Assembly: GCA_016710765.1 (NCBI GenBank)
Contig: JADJUJ010000010.1
Span: 62,001 to 126,000, forward strand
Length of the DNA: 64,000 bases
Direction of reading: 5' to 3'
Origin: Lewinellaceae bacterium
GTDB lineage: Bacteria; Bacteroidota; Bacteroidia; Chitinophagales; Saprospiraceae
In this document: piece by piece, positions 9,160-17,881 of the stretch
Numbering within the stretch: the stretch's first letter is position 1
Layout: every line of letters begins with the position of its first letter
The notes under the pieces: model-generated
The model's database searches: none
Told to the model about the DNA's origin: nothing
The model's input: the letters and a program-made list of their open reading frames with translations, nothing else
Translations under genes and position numbers: made by a program

Positions 9160-9354
9160 CCTCATTAAATTAACCACATGAGGGCACATAAGGTATGCCA
9201 CATCAGACACATAAGGGAGCATTTTAAAAAATGTCCAGTTGTGTGGTCGGTAATTCCTCGCTCATCCAAAATTGGGGTTCATCCGTGCTGCGTTGCCTTT
9301 CGCCTATTCCCGGATGCAGAGATGACCCTCAAAGCCTATTTTTAGGGAAAAAAC
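9160..9354. repeat. Intergenic region with CCACAT/CACATAAGG direct repeats
   Basis: A short direct repeat, CCACAT-[G/C]-AG followed by CACATAAGG, occurs twice at about 9175-9196 and 9199-9218. No ORF with a recognisable product is present. The words look like a degenerate intergenic repeat family. Confidence 0.4.
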
Positions 9355-9780
9355 ATGAAACAGATCCTTATTTCTCTCCTTTTACTTGGTGCGAATTGCC
9401 TGAATGCACAAACAGCAAGCGGAATGTTGATGGGTAACATTACCGATGAATCCGGGGAAGCGCTAATTGGCGCTACCGTCAAGATTTTACAAAAAGACCA
9501 ACTCGTGAAAGGCTGTTTAGCCGATTTTGACGGCCATTACCACATCGCCCTCGAACCGGGAAAATACGATGTGGAGGTATCCTATACGGGTTCGGCTACG
9601 CTTCGAATCTCTCCGTTGATTGTCTATCTCGAAAAACCTACCCGGCGGGATTTTCAATTGGTTATGAAACAACTCACGGACTGTTGCTGCTACTGGGGTT
9701 TCCATCCTCCACTCATCGATTTGGTGCCGGGGAATACGGGCACGGTGTTTACCGCCAGTTGGCTGAGAAGGATGTATTAG
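9355..9780 (+). CDS. Small secreted protein with carboxypeptidase-regulatory-like (CarboxypepD_reg) domain
   Basis: 141 residues with a signal peptide (KQILISLLLLGANCLNAQ). Residues 25-105 are one Ig-like regulatory domain, GNITDESGEALIGATVKIL through YDVEVSYTG, the module normally found at the N-terminus of SusC/TonB-dependent receptors. After it comes only a short Cys-rich tail (QLTDCCCYWGF), so this is either a stand-alone surface domain or a relic of a longer protein. The same module opens the gene at 10219, whose first 100 residues are clearly similar, so the two may come from a local duplication. Confidence 0.68.
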   Translation: MKQILISLLLLGANCLNAQTASGMLMGNITDESGEALIGATVKILQKDQLVKGCLADFDGHYHIALEPGKYDVEVSYTGSATLRISPLIVYLEKPTRRDFQLVMKQLTDCCCYWGFHPPLIDLVPGNTGTVFTASWLRRMY

Positions 9781-10218
9781 GGATAGCATTTGGCCAGATA
9801 ACGGTCCGCTGGACCGCCTGCGACCCAATTTTTCGGGTATTTGTCTGCAACAAAAATAGTTTCGCACAGATTTCACACGAATTTAAAACTAAATTTTACA
9901 CTGAACGTGATGCCCTCATTCAGCTTGTATATCCCGCTATTTTTCACGCAAGTGATGCCATAAAATTCTGTGTAAAATCTGTTTTAAATTCGTGTGAAAT
10001 CCGTGTGAAAAAACTAGTTGCCGAAGGCAAATGCCTTTGCGAAAAAATGTGTACCCTTTAACCCAATTATCATTTTCTACCAAGATACAGGCCCTACGGA
10101 CCTAAAGTTTACCATTCGTGGCTCAAGGCAAAAAAATATTCTGCTCATTTATGCATTCGAGAACCAGACGGCATCCTTACTCCGTTAATCGAATTGTAAA
10201 CGCCATAAAAACAACCTT
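9781..10218. repeat. Intergenic region with long inverted repeat
   Basis: Arms of ~38 bases at about 9865-9902 and 9970-10007 are inverted copies built on CACAGATTTCACACGAATTT, with a few mismatches, separated by ~67 bases. A short CCGAAGGCAAATGCCTTTGCG hairpin follows at about 10021. The rest (10045-10218) shows no coding sequence or recognisable RNA. The arms belong to a palindromic intergenic repeat type; function unknown. Confidence 0.6.
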
Positions 10219-12237
10219 ATGAAATTGTTCTTCTTCCTTTTACCTGCTTTTTTCCTGGGGCTTTTTTCCGCCAGTCCTGTTACAGAACCTGCCATCAAAG
10301 GGATGGTTTACGACAACGAATCGAAAGAACCGCTCGTTGGAGCTACGGTTCGGGTATTGCAAAGCGAAAAAACAATTTTAGGTGCATTGGCCGACATTGA
10401 TGGAATCTTTATGATCCAAACCCTGGAACCAGGAAATTACGATATCCAAGTTTCCTACACGGGTTATGAAACGATGATCATGAAAGATGTCAAGGTGGAA
10501 GCCGGCCGGCCGTTGGTGCTTGATTTTGGATTGAAATCTGCCACTACGCTCAATGAGGTGATCGTCACTGGTTACAGTATCAGCCTGGTTAAATCAGAAA
10601 GCAAATCAGAAATGGCTGGCTCCTGCTCCTGCCGCCAAACCAGATATATTGGGCAGCGACGTCAGTATTCGCGGTTCGCGTGAAACGCCAACAGAATACT
10701 ACATCGACGGTAAACGGGTAGCAAGTGATGTCGCTAAAAAGCCCATTTCGCCAAAGCGATTAGAAGAAAAACTAAGCGCGCCCATGAAACCCGCTTTGGA
10801 AAAATCGGTGGTTGTAGAGGACCGGATTACCGATTACGAGGAAGCCATGTGGTCGGACGATGCAGCTGCAACCTACACCCCAACACCCGGCCAACCCGCA
10901 CCCCGCGCCGGGCTCCTCACCGCCGGCGAATGGAACGACCTCCACAATTGGAATACCCACTGGGTGGACCTGATCAAGGACGGAGAGATCGATAACTTTC
11001 AGCAGATATACGGCTTTTACCCCAAACACCGCTACCCGGTAATGCTGAGCAACGAACTGGACATTCCGCTGGTGGACATCCCTGTTACCCTGTACGACGA
11101 AAAGGCAATGCACTGTGGGTTGCCCGTTCCGACAACCACGGCGAGGTTGAACTTTGGGCCGGACTTTTTGACAAAAATGCAACCGTGGGCCGCATGGAAG
11201 CCACGGCAGAAGTAGATGGAAAAAAACACAAACTGGGCATGCTCTTGCCCGTCGAATCGGGCATCAACCGCCGCCAGATTGTGCGTGAATGCGGCACTTC
11301 TCAAAACGTAGACATCGTTTGGGTGGTAGATGCTACAGGCTCCATGGGCGACGAACTGGAGTACCTCAAATCCGAAGTGCTCGATGTGATTGGCCGCGCC
11401 AAGGCCGTCAACCCGGAACTCAACATCCGCACCGCCTCGGTTTTTTACCGCGATAAAGGCGACGACTACATCGTAAAAAGCAACGCGCTCACGGCTGATA
11501 TTGCCAAAACAGTGGAATACATCGGCCAACAATCGGCCGATGGTGGTGGCGATTACCCCGAAGCGGTACACAGCGCGCTGGAAGAAGCCATCAGCAAGCA
11601 GCCCTGGAGCAGTGAGGCAGTGGCCCGCATCTGTTTTCTGGTGCTCGACGCTAGTCCGCACCAGGACCCTGAAGTGCTTGAAAGTATCCGTCAGCAAATT
11701 CAGCTGGCCGCAAAAAAAGGTATCCGCATCGTGCCGGTGAGCGGCAGCGGTATTCAGAAAGACACCGAGTTTTTACTGAAGTTTTTTGGACTGGCTACCA
11801 ATGGCTCCTATGTATTCCTTACCGACCACTCAGGCATTGGCGGTTCACACATCGAGCCCACTACCGACGAGTACAAAGTAGAGCAGCTCAATGATTTGCT
11901 GGTGCGTATCATTACCGAATACAGTACAATTGAAGACTGCCAGGGCAAAACCGCAATTCGTTTTGAAAACCCCAACCAGCAGCAGCAGAACCCATCGCCA
12001 CAGGCCCTGTATTACCCCAACCCGGCCAACAGCCAGTTTACCCTCGAACTCCCCCTCGATGCCAACAAAGTGACCTTGTACGATGCCGAAGGAAAGGCAG
12101 TACGCGACCTGGCCGACCTGAAAGCCGGCGTACACACCGTACAAGTTCACGACCTGCCGCCGGGCTTCTACACCTTGCGCATCTGGGCAGAAGGCCGGGT
12201 GCAGAGCGGGAAGGTGATTGTGGTGCGGGAGCTGTAG
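10219..12237 (+). CDS. T9SS cargo: CarboxypepD_reg + von Willebrand A domain + type A sorting domain (frameshifted twice)
   Basis: Three overlapping frames read as one ~672-residue protein. Residues 1-20 are a signal peptide; ~25-110 are a CarboxypepD_reg domain followed by a receptor-plug-like start (ATTLNEVIVTGYS, then SDVSIRGSRETPTEYYIDG). A VWA domain follows with the MIDAS motif DATGSM (DIVWVVDATGSMGDELEYL) and LDASPH; the last ~75 residues are a T9SS type A sorting domain (YYPNPANSQFTLEL ... LRIWAEGRVQSGKVIVV). Frameshift 1 is an extra G near 10617-10620; frameshift 2 is a missing A near 11099-11103. Both flanks stay conserved, so sequence error is likelier than decay. Exported by the Sec system, then displayed or released by T9SS. 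Confidence 0.72.
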
Positions 12238-12239
12238 AA

Positions 12240-12420
12240 TTTGCGATTTACGATTACATGATTTACGATTTACGATTGGATTTTTAATGTGAAATTTTTG
12301 ATTTATGCGCTTACCTATATTTTAGGAATAGCACGGGGACAATTCGTACGCAGGATCGTTTTCAATCGCACATCAAAAATCCAATCGTAAATCGTAAATC
12401 ATGTAATCGTAAATCGCAAA
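12240..12420. repeat. Perfect 46-bp inverted repeat, ATTACATGATTT hairpin family
   Basis: Arms 12240-12285 and 12375-12420 are perfect inverted complements of 46 bp around an ~89-base loop. Each arm is built of GATTTACGATTACATG-like words. It begins three bases after the stop of the T9SS cargo gene and is related in sequence to the hairpins in the 32.9-35.8 kb array. It could act as a transcript-end structure; its length and recurrence suggest a mobile or recombinogenic repeat. Confidence 0.85.
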
Positions 12421-12442
12421 TCACATTTCAACCTTCCTTCCC

Positions 12443-12450
12443 TATCTTTG
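12443..12450 (+). promoter_or_regulatory. Candidate -7 box for mqnC
   Basis: TATCTTTG fits TAnnTTTG and ends 23 bases before the mqnC ATG. No TTG is found at the expected upstream distance, so the call is tentative. Confidence 0.35.
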
Positions 12451-12473
12451 TTCCACACACAAAGACAAAGCAA

Positions 12474-13616
12474 ATGCGTGTAGAAGATCTGTTGCAACGT
12501 GCGCTGAAGCGCGAATGGCTGACGCCCGAGGAAGGAGGGTTCCTTTTTGAAAATGCCGCAACGGCCGAATTGATGTACGTGGGCAATGCCCTACGGCAGT
12601 ACCATGTGCCCGGCAATGTGGTCACCTGGATCATCGACCGGAACTCGAATACCACCAATGTGTGCATCGCCAATTGCAAATTTTGCAACTTCTACCGCCG
12701 GCCCGGTCACGATGAATCGTACATCACCACCATTGAGGAATACAAGCAAAAGATTGACGAAACCTTCGCCCTGGGTGGAGAACAGTTGTTGCTCCAGGGC
12801 GGGCACCACCCTGATCTGGGGCTGCAGTTTTATGCCGACTTGTTTCGCAAACTCAAGGAACTATACCCCAATTTGAAATTGCATGCGCTGGGGCCACCCG
12901 AGATTGCCCACGTGGCCAAATTGGAGGGCATGAGCCATTACGATGTGCTCAAAGAACTTCAATCGGCCGGGCTCGATTCACTTCCCGGGGCTGGAGCAGA
13001 AATCCTGAGCGATCGGGTTCGCCGCCTCATTTCCAAAGGTAAATGCGGCGGGGAAGAATGGCTGGATGTGATGCGCGCAGCGCATAAATTACACCTGACC
13101 ACATCGGCCACCATGATGTTTGGCCACATTGAAACCAACCTGGAGCGCATGCAGCATTATGCCGATCTGCGTCAGGTGCAGTCGGAAAAACCTGCCGACG
13201 CCAATGGGTTCCTGGCCTTTATTCCCTGGCCTTTCCAGGATGAGGATACCATTTTGAAAAAAATAAAGCGCGCGCGCAACGCGGTCAGCGGCGATGAATA
13301 TGTGCGCATGATCGCCATGAGCCGCATCATGCTGCCCAATGTGGTGAACATACAATCGTCGTGGCTTACCGTTGGCAAGCAAGTGGCCCAGATCACCCTT
13401 CACGGTGGCGCCAACGATTTTGGCAGCATTATGATCGAGGAAAACGTGGTGTCGGCTGCCGGCGCCCGCTTCCGCTTCACCGCCGGTGGCATCCAGGAGG
13501 CCATTCGCGAAGCTGGGTTTGAGCCGCGCTTGCGCAACCAGCAGTACGAATTCCGGGAACTTCCGGAAGGCATGCTGCAACAAGAACTGGACAAGGCTGC
13601 GATGATCGTGGATTAG
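12474..13616 (+). CDS. mqnC: Cyclic dehypoxanthinyl futalosine synthase
   Basis: 380 residues. A radical SAM enzyme of the futalosine menaquinone pathway: it cyclises dehypoxanthine futalosine. The cluster motif is CIANCKFC (Cys64, Cys68, Cys71) in the context TNVCIANCKFCNFYRR, followed by LLQGGHHPDLGLQFY, LPGAGAEILSDRVRR and the FIPWPFQ segment, which separate MqnC from MqnE and CofH. Length matches the family. Cytoplasmic. The other menaquinone genes are not in the window. A strong 16-bp hairpin follows at 13666. Confidence 0.9.
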   Translation: MRVEDLLQRALKREWLTPEEGGFLFENAATAELMYVGNALRQYHVPGNVVTWIIDRNSNTTNVCIANCKFCNFYRRPGHDESYITTIEEYKQKIDETFALGGEQLLLQGGHHPDLGLQFYADLFRKLKELYPNLKLHALGPPEIAHVAKLEGMSHYDVLKELQSAGLDSLPGAGAEILSDRVRRLISKGKCGGEEWLDVMRAAHKLHLTTSATMMFGHIETNLERMQHYADLRQVQSEKPADANGFLAFIPWPFQDEDTILKKIKRARNAVSGDEYVRMIAMSRIMLPNVVNIQSSWLTVGKQVAQITLHGGANDFGSIMIEENVVSAAGARFRFTAGGIQEAIREAGFEPRLRNQQYEFRELPEGMLQQELDKAAMIVD

Positions 13617-13644
13617 CGTTTCAAACAAAGAAAACATTAATACC

Positions 13645-13704
13645 GTCAGTATACTGACTGAATTCATGCAAATACCGTCAATATGTTGACGGTATTTGCA
13701 TTTT
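13645..13704 (+). terminator. Tandem palindromes downstream of mqnC, probable terminator
   Basis: A 14-bp perfect palindrome (GTCAGTATACTGAC, 13645-13658) is followed by a 16-bp perfect stem (arms 13666-13681 and 13686-13701, loop TATG) and a short T run. The two share the word TACCGTCA. It lies 28 bases after the mqnC stop. Confidence 0.55.
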
Positions 13705-13873
13705 CAGGCCTACCGAACTTTGTTTTTTGCTTTGCTGTGCCGAAAAACCACCAACACGACAACCTACTACGAGGAATTTATAGTAGCACCTCGATAGCCT
13801 TTTGATAAATTCTGTATAAGTTTAAGCCGCATGTTGCGCATTTTTTCCTACTTTCGTAGTAAATATCTTTCTC

Positions 13874-16209
13874 ATGCGTCTTTATCTTTTACTCCTCGCT
13901 TTATTGGCCTTCGGCAGCGCTTCGCTTTCCGCCCAAAATTTTTACGAAGTAAAATTTCCCGATGATCAGGTCGTGTACGGCTGTGGCGCCACAACCGATA
14001 CCATTTGGCCGATCGTTAACCAATATACCTGCAACTTCAACGTCGGCATCTCGGTGTACGATCAGGTGTTTTACACCAATGGCACGCAGGGTTGCTACAA
14101 AATTGACCGCCGGTTCAGGCTGATCAATTGGTGCAACTACAACCCAGCCTGGTCACCCTGGTTCGTGCTCAACCCACCTGGTTCCGACATAGGACCCACC
14201 GTGATGGGCGACCTGAGCAACAACGGATTTTTAGAGTACCATCAGATCATCAAAGTGCTGGACAACGAACCGCCGGTGTTTACCGACTGCCCTACCGACA
14301 CGCTACTGTTCTGCGACTATTCCACCAACGACCCGGCCCAATACAACAGCAATTTTATTGATTATTGCGAAGGTGTTGTCAGCCTGACCATGAGCGCAAC
14401 CGACATTTGCTCGGGGACAGATATCAATTATCGCTATCTGATGTTTCTCGACAAAAACGATGATGGTGTGATGGAGACGTTTATCAGCAGTTCCGATCCA
14501 GGCGCCTGGCCCATTACGCTCAGCAACAGTGGAAATATAGTCACCGCGCAGGTGCAATTCCAACTAGGAGAAGGACTCCCCTATGGACTTCATAAGATAA
14601 AATGGATCGCCCAGGACGGTTGCAGCAATTACGCGGAGTGCATTGTACCTTTTGAAGTTCGCGATTGTAACCCACCCACGGTGGTTTGTCTGCATGGCCT
14701 CAGTGTAAACCTCATGCAGGGCGGTATGATCAGCATCGACGATACTGCTTTGCTTGAATACACTTACGACAACTGCACTCCGGCCAATCAACTCGTAATT
14801 GGGCTGGTAAAAGCCAGTGAGAGTACCGGTGATTTTCCCACCGGCATGCATACGGTGAGTTTTGATTGCAACGAACTGGGCACGCAGGAAGTGCAATTGT
14901 GGTCGATGGATGCCCATGGCAACGCCGACTATTGTTCTACCTACGTTTTGGTACAGGACAACATGGGCATCTGCCAACCAGCCGGCACCTTGAAAGGGAA
15001 AGTCTATACCCAGGCCTTTCAACCCGTTTCTGGGGTTCAGCTGATGTTAAAAAACAGCACTGGCAACATTTCCCCACTGGCTGAAACCGATCTTGAGGGG
15101 GATTTTCAGATTACCGGACAATACGCTGCCTGCCAATACCAACTCTCACCCTGGCTGGATGTTGCAGCTCAAAATGGCGTCAATACCCTCGATGCTTTGC
15201 TGATTGCCGCATCCGTTTCAGAAAATATGCCACTCGCCTCGGCATACAGTAGACTGGCAGCAGATGTAGATCAATCGGGCGCCGTGAATAATGCTGACTG
15301 GGAACAAACCATTCAAACAGCCATTGGCATTTTGCCAAATTTTCCGCAAGCGCCATCCTGGACATTTGTTACCACAGCATACAATTTCCCCAACCCAGCG
15401 CAGCCCTGGCCGGCGCCACAAGCATCCGAATTTTGTTTGGACGCGGGCCTTGATTTTAATGCCGATTTTATTGCCATCAAAACAGGGGATGTAAACGGAT
15501 CGGCCAACACCGATAATCTCGACAGAAAAAGCCTACCAGCCGTTTGGTTTACCGCGCCCAACCTGCGTTTTGAAGCCGGAAAAACACTGCGTATCCCCAT
15601 CCGAACGCCCGATCTGAGCGGGCTGCCTGCCTGGCAGTTTACCCTCGGTTACGATCCTGCAATGTTGCAATTGAAGACGATTGAACCCGGCTTGGCCAGC
15701 ATTGATCGTATTGGCAATTTTGAAGCAACCCAGCGCATCTCCGCAGCCTGGATGGAGCCGGCAATTTATGCAGGCAGCATCAGTGGCAAAAACTTCCGGG
15801 GCGATGCGTTTACGTTAGTGATGGAGGCACAACAAACTGGTACCGTTTCTGAGGCTTTGTTTTTACCGACGAAAAAGCCGTTTCGGAAGCCTACAGTAAG
15901 AAATTGGAGGCATTGCCGGCAGGCCTTGCTTTTACGTCCCTCAAAGAAGGCCTCAGCATCGAAAAAGTTCAACCCAACCCGGCATCCGAGTACATAAATG
16001 TTCGGTGGTTCCAGGCTGAATCTGGTGATTTTCAGTTGAAACTCAACGACCTCAATGGCATGCCCCTACTGCAACAGCAAGGCACGGCCGATCGCGGGTT
16101 CCAATCGATTCAGATGCCGCTTGGGGCGAATATTCCCAACGGGGTGTTGTTGATTTCTATTGAAAACGGCAAAGAACGCGCAGTGCAGCGCGTGGTGGTT
16201 TTGCGATAG
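13874..16209 (+). CDS. T9SS cargo with dockerin-like and cohesin-like regions and type A sorting domain (frameshifted)
   Basis: About 778 residues. A signal peptide (LLLLALLAFGSASLSAQ) precedes a ~350-residue Cys-containing N-terminal region with HYR/Ig-like segments (VLDNEPPVFTDCP, IKWIAQDGCSNYAEC). Then come a CarboxypepD-like insert (GTLKGKVYTQAFQPVSGVQ), a dockerin-like Ca-binding loop (DVDQSGAVNNADW ... KTGDVNGSAN) and a cohesin-like domain (LPAWQFTLGYDPAMLQL). One G is missing at about 15851-15855; afterwards FVFTDEKAVSEAYS leads into a type A sorting domain (VQPNPASEYINVRWF ... RVVVLR). Expected at the cell surface; the cohesin/dockerin pair on one chain could support polymerisation. 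Confidence 0.7.
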
Positions 16210-16250
16210 TAGGCTTGTTTTAGCAATAATCATTGAACAGGCAAAATCAC

Positions 16251-16835
16251 ATGACACCAACTTTTTTTGTAACACCAATAGACTTTAGGAAATGGTTGGA
16301 AAAAAACCATAAAACAGCCACTGAATTTATCGTTGGTTTTTACAAAGTAAACTCGGGTAAGCCTTCTATAAGCTGGTCAGAGTCAGTAGACCAAGCAATT
16401 TGCTTTGGCTGGATAGACGGCGTAAGACAATCCATTGATCAATACAGCTATCAAATCCGTTTTACACCAAGGAAAAGCAACAGCATCTGGAGCGCGGTGA
16501 ACATCAAAAAAGTTCAATTATTAACCGACCAAGGCTTGATGCAGGAGGCAGGGTTCGCTAGTTTTGAACAACGAACCGACAATAATTCCAAAATTTATGC
16601 CTTCGAAAATGAAGAAGTAAAATTCTCACCCGAGATGGAAACGCTTTTTAAAACAAATAAAAAAGCCTGGGACTATTTCCAATCCCTGGCGCCATCCTAC
16701 AGAAAACCATCGTCACTTTGGGTAATGAGCGCCAAACAGGAAACCACGAGAATAAAAAGGCTCAATGAGCTTATTGCAGACAGTGAAGCGGGTACCAACA
16801 AATGGAAACACAATAAATACAACAAAAAAGGTTGA
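16251..16835 (+). CDS. YdeI/OmpD-associated family protein
   Basis: 194 residues from ATG 16251. The N-terminal half has the family motif SWSESVDQAICFGWIDGVRQSID, and the C-terminal half has a basic helix (QETTRIKRLNELIADSEAG) ending in a Lys/Asn-rich tail. YdeI/OmdA proteins are cytoplasmic and have been linked to stress and bacteriocin tolerance, but no biochemical role is firm. The gene is visibly more A+T-rich than its neighbours, with many AAA and AAT codons, which suggests recent acquisition. Confidence 0.82.
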   Translation: MTPTFFVTPIDFRKWLEKNHKTATEFIVGFYKVNSGKPSISWSESVDQAICFGWIDGVRQSIDQYSYQIRFTPRKSNSIWSAVNIKKVQLLTDQGLMQEAGFASFEQRTDNNSKIYAFENEEVKFSPEMETLFKTNKKAWDYFQSLAPSYRKPSSLWVMSAKQETTRIKRLNELIADSEAGTNKWKHNKYNKKG

Positions 16836-17033
16836 GAAGACATTGGGCTCCAAGTGACGAATTAGAGCAGGTTGGGGATTTTCTGCTGGAGGTAAAAACG
16901 AGGGCTCTTTTGGCCAGTTTTTGCGTTTTTGAAGGAGCATAGTTGATATTACGTGACTGAAAAAAGGCGAAAAATGACAATTTTTGGCCCGTCAGAAAAA
17001 AAACCAACACGCTCGTATGCAATACCTTAAAAT

Positions 17034-17855
17034 TTAAGCCGCTGCCACTTCCCTCACTTCCTCATGCAGCAGGTCGTACAACAACTCGTGGTATTCCGGA
17101 AAATCAGGAAGATTGTTGTGTCCAGCGCCCTCAATACGGTGCAAGGTGATGTTGTCGGGTGCCAGGGCCACCAGCATTTCACTTTGTCGGATGGGAAACA
17201 GGCGGTCGCGGCTGCCATGGAGTATGTGAATCGGGCACTGCACCTTTTTTATAAAACGATCCGTTCGAATTTGGTAGCGCAGCAGCCAGCGAAGCGGCAG
17301 AAAAAACCCGTACCGCCGGGAATTGTATAAGAAGGAATAGTATGGACAGTCCAGCAGCAACAGGGCAGGATTGTTCCACGAAGCAATACGAGCGGCTAAC
17401 CCACTACCCAGCGAGCGCCCATACAGGACGATGTGCTCTTCGCTGTATTGAGAAGAAAGCCATTTGTACACTTGTTGGAGGTCGGAATAAAGGATCTCTT
17501 CGGTCCTACGGCCGCTGCTTTTTCCAAATCCGCGGTAGTCGAGAATGAAAAAGTCGTAACCCTTGCCAATGAAGTCTTTTGCAAATTTTCCCCAGCCTTT
17601 GATGCTGCGGGAATTGCCTTTGATGTAAAACACCACTCCTTTGCTGTTGGGGACGCGGAAATGCAGGGCATTCACTACCCCGCCGTCCTCCATATCAAAA
17701 TGCATTTCCGTAAAAGGAAAGGGATAATCGTATTTGAACCAATGGGGCAACCGCTCCGGTCGGAAGAAAAAGTAATCCTGCCCGAAGTAGAAGATCGCAC
17801 ACAGTATCCCGTATACAATTCCTGCGGTACTCAGCCAACTGATCCAGTGTTGCAT
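17034..17855 (-). CDS. Membrane-anchored alpha/beta hydrolase
   Basis: 273 residues. One N-terminal hydrophobic helix (STAGIVYGILCAIFYFG) anchors a serine hydrolase fold. The nucleophile elbow is GRSLGSG (Ser148), the acid is in GSRDRLFP (Asp217) and the base in GAGHNNLP (His246). The oxyanion region is preceded by LDYRGFGKSSG. This matches the BEM46/ABHD13-type S33-like hydrolases found in many Bacteroidota; the substrate is probably a lipid or peptide ester. The gene lies 26 bases downstream of the thioredoxin-MsrA gene on the same strand and may share its transcript. Confidence 0.82.
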   Translation of the reverse strand: MQHWISWLSTAGIVYGILCAIFYFGQDYFFFRPERLPHWFKYDYPFPFTEMHFDMEDGGVVNALHFRVPNSKGVVFYIKGNSRSIKGWGKFAKDFIGKGYDFFILDYRGFGKSSGRRTEEILYSDLQQVYKWLSSQYSEEHIVLYGRSLGSGLAARIASWNNPALLLLDCPYYSFLYNSRRYGFFLPLRWLLRYQIRTDRFIKKVQCPIHILHGSRDRLFPIRQSEMLVALAPDNITLHRIEGAGHNNLPDFPEYHELLYDLLHEEVREVAAA

Positions 17856-17881
17856 AGGGTAAAGGTAGAAATAATTGACTT

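Noticed and set aside
8134..9222. A 362-residue open frame antisense to the FemAB/GNAT-like gene
   Set aside because: It has no recognisable domain and mirrors the codon structure of the strongly supported plus-strand gene.
9355..12237. Treating the two adjacent CarboxypepD_reg proteins as pieces of one broken TonB-dependent receptor
   Set aside because: Each has its own signal peptide and start, a 438-base gap with a hairpin separates them, and the second continues into a VWA domain, not a barrel.
13620..13873. A tRNA or small RNA gene in the gap after mqnC
   Set aside because: Only simple palindromes are present; no cloverleaf or anticodon arm could be drawn.
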